Source: an uncultured Muribaculaceae bacterium (GTDB lineage Bacteria > Bacteroidota > Bacteroidia > Bacteroidales > Muribaculaceae). From it: 64,000 nt of DNA. This document shows, piece by piece, positions 56,885 through 64,000 of this stretch (its first letter is position 1; each line of letters begins with the position of its first letter). The notes beneath the pieces were generated by a model. It made no database searches and had not been told where the DNA came from. It saw only the letters and a program-made list of their open reading frames with translations. The stretch covers positions 62,001 through 126,000 of the forward strand of contig CALUMH010000003.1 of assembly GCA_944321685.1 (NCBI GenBank), written 5' to 3'. A program made the translations under genes and the position numbers.

Positions 56885-58270
56885 ATGGCAAGCAACAATA
56901 ATCACTCGACATTCGGGTCAAAAATAGGCGTAATCGCAGCTACCGTGGGGTCGGCCGTGGGGCTGGGTAATGTGTGGCGTTTTCCAAGCCTTGCCCAAGC
57001 CAACGGAGGTGCCGCATTCCTCATTATTTATATTGTGAGCATACTCATACTCGGCATCCCTGTGATGCTGGCCGAAACTTCGCTCGGGCGTGCCGGACGG
57101 TCCGACTCGGTGGGAGTATTCAAGCATCTTACCCCTAAGAGCCGGTGGTGGATTGTCGGAGTAATAGGCATAACGGCCTCCTACATAATATTATCGTATT
57201 ACATGGTTGTTGCCGGGTGGACACTTGAATATATATTCCAATCGGGCACCGGATGGCTGTTTGAAGGTACCGACGGCACGGCAGCCGACAGCTCGATATA
57301 CCAGCAAAAAATGGCCGAAATGATAAGCACCGGTTGGAATCCGCTGTTGTGGACCTATATAGTCATCATAATAAACCTGCTGATTTTGCTTAAAGGGGTC
57401 CAAAAAGGCATTGAAAAAATGTCTAACATTATGATGCCTATGCTCTTCGTGATTTTGCTCGTGTTTGTGGGTGTTGCAATGACGTTGCCCGAAACCCGGA
57501 AAGGACTGGAATTCTTCCTGAAACCCGACTTCGGCAAAATCAACATCGACGTGGTGATGGCGGCATTGGGGCAAGCATTCTTTTCAATGAGCCTCGGCAT
57601 GGGAATACTTGTCACTTATGCATCGTATTATCCTCGCGACATAAAACTTATAGGCACATCGTTCACCGTCACCGGTCTCAATTTCCTTGTAGCTTTCATG
57701 ATGGGGCTGATAATATTCCCGGCGGTGATGAGCTTCGATGTGGTTATCAATCCCGACAGCCTGTCGGGTACGACGTTGGTATTTGTCACACTGCCCGAAG
57801 TGTTCAATTATATGGATATGCCTCGTTTCTGGGCAGTGCTATTCTTCGCACTGCTGTTCCTGGCAGCCGTCACTTCCACCATCTCGATTGCCGAGGTATC
57901 AATAGCATTCATTCGCGACCGCTTCCACACCTCGCGCCTCACGGCCTGCCTTGTGGTACTGTTGCCGGTATTTGCCACATCGGCAGTGTGTTCGCTCTCG
58001 CTCGGTGCAATGCCTTGGCTTAAAATTGCCGGAATGCCGGTATTCGACTTCCTCGATACATTCACCACCAACGTGCTGCTCCCCGTGAGCGCATTCTGCA
58101 TATGCGTTTACGTCGGTTGGATACTGCGCAAAAAATTCATCATAAATGAATTGACCAACTACGGTGCATTCCGTTCCCGCCTTGCACCTGTCGCGGCATT
58201 CCTCATAAAATGGATTTGCCCCATACTCATCGCCGCAATATTCCTGTTCTACATAACATCGCTGCTTTAA
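56885..58270 (+). CDS. Sodium-dependent transporter, NSS/SNF family
   Basis: 461 residues, eleven to twelve membrane segments, with the family signature GSAVGLGNVWRFPSLAQANGG at the start (Na+ and substrate site). It is a LeuT/MhsT-like symporter, probably for an amino acid. The last base is followed after one base by a small membrane protein gene. Confidence 0.93.
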   Translation: MASNNNHSTFGSKIGVIAATVGSAVGLGNVWRFPSLAQANGGAAFLIIYIVSILILGIPVMLAETSLGRAGRSDSVGVFKHLTPKSRWWIVGVIGITASYIILSYYMVVAGWTLEYIFQSGTGWLFEGTDGTAADSSIYQQKMAEMISTGWNPLLWTYIVIIINLLILLKGVQKGIEKMSNIMMPMLFVILLVFVGVAMTLPETRKGLEFFLKPDFGKINIDVVMAALGQAFFSMSLGMGILVTYASYYPRDIKLIGTSFTVTGLNFLVAFMMGLIIFPAVMSFDVVINPDSLSGTTLVFVTLPEVFNYMDMPRFWAVLFFALLFLAAVTSTISIAEVSIAFIRDRFHTSRLTACLVVLLPVFATSAVCSLSLGAMPWLKIAGMPVFDFLDTFTTNVLLPVSAFCICVYVGWILRKKFIINELTNYGAFRSRLAPVAAFLIKWICPILIAAIFLFYITSLL

Positions 58271-58271
58271 C

Positions 58272-58544
58272 ATGGCAATAAGCGAATGGTTCAAGATGTC
58301 ACGGCCGCAACGCATAGCGGCCATAGTGCTTACGGCTCTCATTGTCGCAATCGTTGCGGTGCGGCTGTCGCTATCCCACACACGCCCGCTACCCGAAGAA
58401 GTGGAACGGCAAGCCATGGAAATGGCTCGTTTCCGTGCAGCCATCGATTCGGCCGACATCGACACGGCCATTGCTCCACGCAAAAACAAATCGCCCAAAC
58501 ACCCAGTCCCCGACCGCACTATCGAAACAATCCCGCAATTTTAA
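58272..58544 (+). CDS. Small single-pass membrane protein, hypothetical
   Basis: 90 residues with one membrane helix (IAAIVLTALIVAIVAVRLSL, about 15-34) and a charged tail. It starts one base after the NSS transporter stop, so it is likely translated with it. Small accessory subunits of NSS transporters are known (MetS with MetP), so a similar role is possible, but there is no sequence proof. Confidence 0.65.
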   Translation: MAISEWFKMSRPQRIAAIVLTALIVAIVAVRLSLSHTRPLPEEVERQAMEMARFRAAIDSADIDTAIAPRKNKSPKHPVPDRTIETIPQF

Positions 58545-58635
58545 GGGCAGATTGTATCGTAGTTGAAAGAGAAATGGTTACTTTTGCAAGTTGAATTGGG
58601 AAACCGGAAGAATTATGTAAATCAATATAGCAAAA

Positions 58636-60300
58636 ATGACATCAACTACTATCAATCAACCAACGCTGAGAGACTCGGCGGCGATGCGATGGACAGTGCT
58701 GCTGTTCCTCGCTTTCGCAATGTTTTGTTCCTACATCTTCATGGACATTCTTTCGCCCATCAAGGACTTGATGCAATCGACCCGTGGATGGGATTCGACT
58801 GCTTTCGGTACCATGCAGGGGTCGGAAACATTCCTCAATGTGTTTGTATTCTTCCTGATTTTTGCGGGCATCATCCTCGACAAGATGGGCGTGCGCTTCA
58901 CTGCCGTGCTTTCGGGTGCCGTGATGCTGGTGGGTGCCACCATCAACTGGTATGCCGTTACCGAAATGTTCCAAAGCACCGCCCTCGAACAATGGTTTAC
59001 CGACAACCTTAATTACATACCGGGCTTTGACGAACTGGGTATATCGCCATTTTACGAGGGTATGCCGGCCTCGGCCAAGTTCTCGGCCATAGGGTTCATG
59101 ATATTCGGCTGCGGCGTGGAAATGGCAGGCATCACCGTGTCGCGAGGCATTGTCAAGTGGTTCAAAGGCCGCGAAATGGCTCTCGCAATGGGATCGGAGA
59201 TGGCTCTTGCAAGGTTGGGCGTGGCCACCTGTATGATATTCTCACCCATGTTTGCAAGGTTGGGTGGCGACATCGACGTGTCGCGCTCAGTGGCTTTCGG
59301 CGTTGTGCTGCTCATGATTGCGTTGATAATGTTCATAGTATATTTCTTCATGGACAAGAAACTCGACACACAGACGGGTGAAGCCGAAGAAAAAGACGAC
59401 CCGTTCAAGATAAGCGACATCGGTTCAATCCTGAAGAGCGGCGGTTTCTGGCTTGTGGCACTGCTGTGCGTGCTTTACTATTCGGCCATTTTCCCATTCC
59501 AGAAATATGCCGTGAATATGCTGCAATGCAACCTCGTGTTTGAAGAAGTTCCCGCCGACTCGTTTTGGGCAACCAACACCGTTACAGTCATACAATATTG
59601 CATAATGCTGGTTGTTGCGGCAGCCTCGTTCGCCAGCAATTTCACCAAGAAAGCCGGTATGCGATACGGTATGCTCGCACTTGCCGTGGTTGCTCTCGTA
59701 GTATTCTGCTACATGGGCTATATGCGCCAAAGCGCCGAAACGGTGTTTGCCGTGTTCCCGCTGCTTGCCGTGGGCATAACCCCTATACTGGGCAATTACG
59801 TCGATCACAAAGGTAAGGCTGCATCGATGCTGGTACTCGGCTCTTTGCTGCTCATCTTCTGCCACCTCACATTTGCGTTCATTCTTCCCACATTCAGCGA
59901 CAATGCCGTTGGCGGCGTGATTGTGGCATACATCACGATACTCGTGCTCGGGGCCAGCTTCTCGCTTGTTCCGGCATCGTTGTGGCCCAGCGTGCCCAAG
60001 CTCGTCGATGCTAAAATCATCGGCAGTGCCTATGCGCTCATCTTTTGGATACAAAACATCGGCCTGTGGCTCTTCCCGTTGCTGATAGGCAAAGTACTTG
60101 ACCAAACCAACCCGCAACTCGTCACCGACCTTGCCAACGGTGTCATCACAGCCGAAGAAGCTGCCGTGTCATACGACTACACCGCCCCGCTTGTGATGCT
60201 TGCCTGCCTTGGCGTGGCCGCCTTGGTATTAGGCCTGGTACTCAAAGTGGTTGACCGCAAAAAAGGCCTCGGTCTTGAAGAACCCAATGTAAAAGAATAA
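58636..60300 (+). CDS. MFS transporter
   Basis: 554 residues, about twelve membrane segments, with the loop 2-3 motif LDKMGVRFTAVLSG. A charged hinge between the halves includes TQTGEAEEKDDPFKISD. The substrate is not predictable from the sequence. It lies 91 bases after the small membrane protein and is followed by a terminator. Confidence 0.9.
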   Translation: MTSTTINQPTLRDSAAMRWTVLLFLAFAMFCSYIFMDILSPIKDLMQSTRGWDSTAFGTMQGSETFLNVFVFFLIFAGIILDKMGVRFTAVLSGAVMLVGATINWYAVTEMFQSTALEQWFTDNLNYIPGFDELGISPFYEGMPASAKFSAIGFMIFGCGVEMAGITVSRGIVKWFKGREMALAMGSEMALARLGVATCMIFSPMFARLGGDIDVSRSVAFGVVLLMIALIMFIVYFFMDKKLDTQTGEAEEKDDPFKISDIGSILKSGGFWLVALLCVLYYSAIFPFQKYAVNMLQCNLVFEEVPADSFWATNTVTVIQYCIMLVVAAASFASNFTKKAGMRYGMLALAVVALVVFCYMGYMRQSAETVFAVFPLLAVGITPILGNYVDHKGKAASMLVLGSLLLIFCHLTFAFILPTFSDNAVGGVIVAYITILVLGASFSLVPASLWPSVPKLVDAKIIGSAYALIFWIQNIGLWLFPLLIGKVLDQTNPQLVTDLANGVITAEEAAVSYDYTAPLVMLACLGVAALVLGLVLKVVDRKKGLGLEEPNVKE

Positions 60301-60328
60301 AAAACAATTGACATACTTCATACTATGT

Positions 60329-60360
60329 AGCGGCGGTCGTTTTTAACCGCCGCTGCTTTT
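60329..60360 (+). terminator. Terminator of the MFS gene
   Basis: Stem AGCGGCGGT (60329-60337) with ACCGCCGCT (60346-60354), then GCTTTTA. Confidence 0.85.
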
Positions 60361-60399
60361 ACATATGACATTCTAAACGGAAAATATTTTGCCGATTGC

Positions 60400-60430
60400 T
60401 TGAAAATGCAAGTGCAAACTATTAAATTTG
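60400..60430 (+). promoter_or_regulatory. Predicted serC promoter
   Basis: TTG at 60400-60402, a 20-base spacer, and TAAATTTG at 60423-60430. The expected start near 60437 leaves a leader of about 23 bases before the serC ATG at 60460, which supports that start. Confidence 0.7.
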
Positions 60431-60459
60431 CATATCTATATAAACTAACAGTATTGATT

Positions 60460-61527
60460 ATGAAGAAACATAATTTTTATGCAGGGCCGTCGATCTTGAG
60501 CGAATATGCCATCAACAACACTGCCGAGGCAGTGAAGGAATTTGCCGGCACAGGGCTGTCGATATTGGAAATCTCGCACAGGAGCAAGGAGTTTTCGGCT
60601 GTCATAGAGGAAGCTGCCAATATGGTAAAAGAATTGTTGGAAGTGCCCGAAGGGTATCACGTGCTGTTCCTCGGAGGCGGTGCAAGTCTCCAGTTCTGCA
60701 TGGTTCCATATAATTTATTGAAAACAAAAGCAGCATATCTCGACACCGGCACTTGGGCCAACAAAGCCATAAAAGAAGCTCGCCTCTTTGGTGAAGTTGA
60801 TGTGGTTGCATCGTCGAAAGATGCCAACTATACATTTATACCCAAAGATTATACAATACCGGCCGATGCCGATTACTTCCATATCACGACCAACAACACC
60901 ATTTACGGCACCGAAATTCGCAAAGAACTCGATTCGCCCATACCGATGGTTGCCGATATGTCGAGCGACATATTCTCCCGTCCGGTAGATGTTTCCAAAT
61001 ACGATATTATATATGGTGGCGCACAAAAGAACCTCGCCCCCGCAGGAGTCACTTTGGTTATTGCCAAAGAGTCGGCAATGGGACACGTTGACCGTGCGAT
61101 ACCCACCATGCTCGACTACCGCACTCACATATCCAAGGGGTCGATGTTCAATACTCCGCCGGTACTCCCCATCTACACTGCATTGCAGACGCTGAAGTGG
61201 TACAAGGAAATGGGTGGCGTGAAGAAACTCGAAGAACTCGACAAGGCCAAGGCTGCCGCTCTTTACGAAGCCATCGATGGCAGCAAGATGTTTGTCGGCA
61301 CAGCCGTTCCCGAAGACCGCTCAATAATGAACGTATGCTTCGTAATGAAACCCGAATACAAGGAACTTGAAAAAGACTTCATCGACTTTGCATCGACAAA
61401 AGGCATCGTGGGCATAAAGGGTCACCGCAGCGTGGGAGGTTTCCGCGCATCGCTCTACAATGCAATGCCCATGTCGAGCGTACAAGTGCTTATCGATGCA
61501 ATGAAAGAATTTGAAAACAACCATTAA
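60460..61527 (+). CDS. serC: Phosphoserine aminotransferase
   Basis: 355 residues from the ATG at 60460 ([12 protein letters not shown]). The frame extends 20 codons upstream into the promoter, so the upstream start is not used. The lysine that binds pyridoxal phosphate is in [11 protein letters not shown] (Lys190). [15 protein letters not shown] lies near the end. It makes 3-phosphoserine from 3-phosphohydroxypyruvate and glutamate. serA follows directly. Confidence 0.97.
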   Translation: MKKHNFYAGPSILSEYAINNTAEAVKEFAGTGLSILEISHRSKEFSAVIEEAANMVKELLEVPEGYHVLFLGGGASLQFCMVPYNLLKTKAAYLDTGTWANKAIKEARLFGEVDVVASSKDANYTFIPKDYTIPADADYFHITTNNTIYGTEIRKELDSPIPMVADMSSDIFSRPVDVSKYDIIYGGAQKNLAPAGVTLVIAKESAMGHVDRAIPTMLDYRTHISKGSMFNTPPVLPIYTALQTLKWYKEMGGVKKLEELDKAKAAALYEAIDGSKMFVGTAVPEDRSIMNVCFVMKPEYKELEKDFIDFASTKGIVGIKGHRSVGGFRASLYNAMPMSSVQVLIDAMKEFENNH

Positions 61528-61540
61528 TCACAACTTGGTC

Positions 61541-62458
61541 ATGAAGATATTAGTTGCTACCGAAAAACCTTTTGCGCCGGTGGCGGTAAAAGGAATAAAA
61601 GAAGTGGTTGAAGCCGGAGGCCATGAACTCGTATTGCTTGAAAAAGGCACTAAGGACGACTTAAAGGCTGCCGTGGCCGATGCCGCCGGGCTTATCGTCC
61701 GAAGCGACAAAGTTGACAAGGAAGTGCTTGATTGCGCCCCCGAATTGAAAGTAGTGGTACGCGCCGGTGCCGGATATGACAACATCGACCTTGCCGAAGC
61801 AACAGCCAAAGGCATATGCGTGATGAACACACCGGGGCAAAATTCCAATGCTGTGGCCGAACTGGTATTCGGACTGTTGGTGATGATGTGCCGCAATTAT
61901 TACAATGGCACATCGGGTACCGAGTTGAAAGAGAAAACCATAGGCATTCATGCTTACGGACAGGTCGGCCGCAATGTGGCCCGTATAGCCAAAGGATTTG
62001 GCATGAACGTACTCGCACACGACCCATTTGTAAGCAACGAGGCCATCGAGGCCGACGGCGTTACACCTGTCGGCAGTGTCGAAGAGCTTTACAGCAAGAG
62101 CGACATAGTATCGTTACATATCCCGGCTAACGATAAGACCCGCAAGTCGGTAGTTAAACAATTAGTCGGACTTATGCCCAAGAAAGGCATTCTTGTCAAC
62201 ACAGCCCGCAAGGAAGTAATCGATGAAGAAAGCCTTATTGAAGCACTTGACGAACGTCAAGATCTGCGCTACATTGCCGATGTGAAACCCGACATGGCCG
62301 ATGCCATGAAAGAACGCTTCGGCGACCGCGTATTCTTCACTCCGAAGAAAATGGGTGCGCAAACGTCGGAAGCCAACATAAAAGCCGGCATTGCCGCCGC
62401 CGAACAAGTTGTGGCATATCTTAAAGACGGGTGGAACAAATTCCAGGTAAACAAATAA
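61541..62458 (+). CDS. serA: D-3-phosphoglycerate dehydrogenase (short form, Lys in place of the catalytic His)
   Basis: 305 residues from the ATG at 61541, without a C-terminal ACT domain. NAD-binding motif HAYGQVGRNVARIAKGFG. Catalytic arginine in NTARKEVIDEESL. In the place of the usual TPHxGxxT histidine the sequence reads TPKKMGAQTSEAN, with lysine, as known for a Bacteroides/Entamoeba-type group. It oxidises 3-phosphoglycerate, the first step of serine synthesis, and pairs with serC. Confidence 0.93.
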   Translation: MKILVATEKPFAPVAVKGIKEVVEAGGHELVLLEKGTKDDLKAAVADAAGLIVRSDKVDKEVLDCAPELKVVVRAGAGYDNIDLAEATAKGICVMNTPGQNSNAVAELVFGLLVMMCRNYYNGTSGTELKEKTIGIHAYGQVGRNVARIAKGFGMNVLAHDPFVSNEAIEADGVTPVGSVEELYSKSDIVSLHIPANDKTRKSVVKQLVGLMPKKGILVNTARKEVIDEESLIEALDERQDLRYIADVKPDMADAMKERFGDRVFFTPKKMGAQTSEANIKAGIAAAEQVVAYLKDGWNKFQVNK

Positions 62459-62499
62459 GACTCCTTATATAACCCGTCACATAATTTAAACACATATAG

Positions 62500-62532
62500 C
62501 GCATGGATGATTTCCCATCCATGCGTTTTTTT
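62500..62532 (+). terminator. Terminator of serC-serA
   Basis: Stem CGCATGGATG (62500-62509) with CATCCATGCG (62516-62525), followed by TTTTTTT. Confidence 0.9.
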
Positions 62533-62792
62533 GCATTATTACCTATTTTAATTTTATTCAAGATTATTTGAGGACACCTACAGATGCCTATAAACGAAAT
62601 TTCACAGTTGAAGCAACGCGCCAATCATCGACCGCAACAAAACCGGCATCGACCTCAAAGAAAACATGAACAGCCTTGTACCTGTTTTTAAGATAAGCAA
62701 CCTGCCTGCGGGAGGATGTGAAGTAAATGATAAAGAATGTGGGTGAACCGACGCGGGACAAAATGATTTTTCAATAATTAAACATCAATGAT
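62533..62792. other. Region before the recombinase gene, probable coding remnant
   Basis: One plus-strand frame reads IIDRNKTGIDLKENMNSLV and then VFKISNLPAGGCEVNDKECG before a stop (near 62754). It has the look of a protein C-terminus but no start. I could not identify the family. It may be a leftover of the mobile element or of a lost gene. Confidence 0.35.
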
Positions 62793-63857
62793 ATGACTAC
62801 ATCAGTAAAAGCTAAATTCAGGCCCTCGCGGGTAAAAGGGAAAACTGGTTCTATTTATTTTCAAGTAATTCACAACCGTGTGGCCAGGCAAATCGGCACA
62901 GGATACAAGCTCTTTCAGAAAGAATGGAAGGACGGGAAAGTAGTGATGCCAAAACAGAATTCAGAACGCAACCGCTACCTTACGGGAGTTGCGCTGAACC
63001 TACAGCGCATAAAGAAACGACTCGAAACAATCATAGGGCGCTTTGACGATGCCGGCAATCCCTATACCACCGATGAAGTGGTGGCTGCTTACAAGTTGCC
63101 CGATGACGACGAACATAGCCTACGCGTGTTTTCCCACAAACTGGCAGAACATCTTAAACGCACGAATATGCATCGCCTTGCAGAAACCTACATATCTTCA
63201 GTAAACAGTTTTCTGCGCTTCCGTGGGAAACAAGGTGACATATTGCTGGACGAAATAAATGACGACCTAATCAAGGAGTATGAACATTACCTGCTTGAAG
63301 ACTGCGGATTATGCCGTAATACATCCTCATTCTACAACCGCAATCTAAGAGCCATCTATAACCGTGCCGTAAAAAAGAAGTTGACCATAGACCGACACCC
63401 TTTTGCGGAAGTCTATACCGGAGTGGACAAAACCTCCAAACGGGCAATTCCTATTAAAACAGTAAAAGAAATCAAGGACTTGGATTTAAGCAAGGATGCC
63501 GAAATGGCTTTTGCCCGCGACCTATACATGATGCGTTTCAACCTGCGTGGCATTTCATTTGTGGACTTGGCCATGCTGAAAACCGACCAGTTGAAAAACG
63601 GCTATCTGACTTACTCCCGTCAAAAGACCAGACAGAAACTGGAAATCAAATGGGAAAAACAGATGCAGGAGATTGTTGACCGCCACCACATAAAAGGCTC
63701 CCGTTACCTGTTGCCTATTCTCTCCGAAGAAGGAGGCGACACTCGGCGGCAATACCTAAATGCCCTGCACCGGGTAAACGCCCGATTGAAAAAGATTGGA
63801 AAGATAGTGGGCTGTTACATTCCGCTGACAACATACACCGCCCGCCACGGTTGGGCC
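62793..63857 (+). pseudogene. Tyrosine recombinase / site-specific integrase, truncated
   Basis: About 355 residues. An N-terminal arm-binding segment (SIYFQVIHNRVARQIGTGYK), the SAM-like core-binding domain (LAETYISSVNSFLRFRGKQ), and the catalytic domain with the first arginine region (RFNLRGISFVDLAMLK), a lysine region and TTYTARHGWA holding the HxxR-type motif in variant form. After this the family sequence stops, and the catalytic tyrosine at the C-terminus is missing. The frame continues into unrelated DNA that reads as part of a YrdC/Sua5 gene on the other strand. The enzyme as sequenced should be inactive. Confidence 0.8.
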
Positions 63858-64000
63858 GATGCTGCCATCGCCGCCTACGAGGTTGGCTGCAAGGTTCTTG
63901 GCCTGGTCATATATGATTGTCAACGGCTTGTCGGCAACTTCTATCAGCTGGTATGCAATTTCGGGTACTTCGGTCACATAGCGGTCGAGCCGTGCTTCGT
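63857..64000 (-). pseudogene. Threonylcarbamoyl-AMP synthase-like (YrdC/Sua5) fragment
   Basis: On the minus strand from the window edge the frame reads EARLDRYVTEVPEIAYQLIE, then VADKPLTIIYDQAKNLAANL and VGGDGSIG, a segment typical of Bacteroidota YrdC-domain proteins. It breaks off after GSIG, where the expected continuation (IR and further) is replaced by recombinase DNA. The gene start lies beyond the window. It is either disrupted by an insertion/deletion event or joined by misassembly. Confidence 0.65.

Noticed and set aside
60400..60459. Upstream start for serC
   Set aside because: That start lies inside the predicted promoter; the ATG at 60460 begins the conserved [10 protein letters not shown] segment.
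62793..63857. The tyrosine recombinase as the enzyme that flips the capsule promoter
   Set aside because: It lies over 55 kb away, lacks its catalytic tyrosine as sequenced, and has no copy of the 21 bp repeats nearby. The invertase is more likely encoded elsewhere in the genome.

Overview
The window is a chromosomal segment of a gut-type Bacteroidales bacterium. The evidence is a SusC/SusD pair, UpxY-type antiterminators, a TamL-like lipoprotein of the BamA superfamily, and repeated promoters of the Bacteroidota form (TTTG or TTG, about 20 bases, TAnnTTTG). A Muribaculaceae-like lineage is my guess; the family is not proven by the sequence.

Bases 1-24,800 hold two surface polysaccharide (capsule/EPS) loci facing away from each other. 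The left locus runs leftward: UpxY, Wza, Wzc, a PHP tyrosine phosphatase, a flippase and a GT32 glycosyltransferase cut by the window edge. The right locus runs rightward: UpxY, Wza and Wzc, then an AT-rich cassette (flippase, GT2, Fe-S/FrhB protein, pyruvyl transferase, EpsG-like polymerase, GT2, acyltransferase, GT4), then GT26 and a GC-richer GDP-fucose module (Gmd, nucleotidyltransferase-GHMP kinase fusion, Fcl). Between the two UpxY genes lies a 163 bp segment flanked by perfect 21 bp inverted repeats (7547-7567 and 7731-7751). It carries one well-formed promoter, which now points left. This looks like an invertible promoter shared by both loci, that is, a two-way switch selecting which polysaccharide is made. 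It is the most interesting element of the window.

Bases 24,800-44,300 are mostly core genome. They hold a duplicated-domain lipoprotein, an aspS-nif3-zinc ribbon operon, an orphan susCD pair, tdk, tRNA-Pro, a decay zone (frameshifted higA antitoxin, nested palindromes, a MATE exporter with an amber stop), then ppk, ppx and typA. A large hairpin and a partial duplication overlap the typA promoter.

Bases 44,300-62,500 hold a 222 bp MITE-like element, a C1 peptidase, a leftward run (GNAT, GNAT, rRNA methyltransferase, ROK kinase, HAD phosphatase, TamL-like protein, iron alcohol dehydrogenase), a frameshifted TonB-type outer membrane protein, VanZ, an NSS transporter with a small membrane protein, an MFS transporter, and serC-serA. 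From 62,793 a tyrosine recombinase gene runs to about 63,857, where it changes abruptly into the inside of a YrdC/Sua5-like gene on the opposite strand. This is either a deletion scar or an assembly chimera.

Dispersed palindromic repeats (TAGAGACGCGAT family) sit in three intergenic regions. No CRISPR array or rRNA was seen. Base-composition statements were judged by eye.
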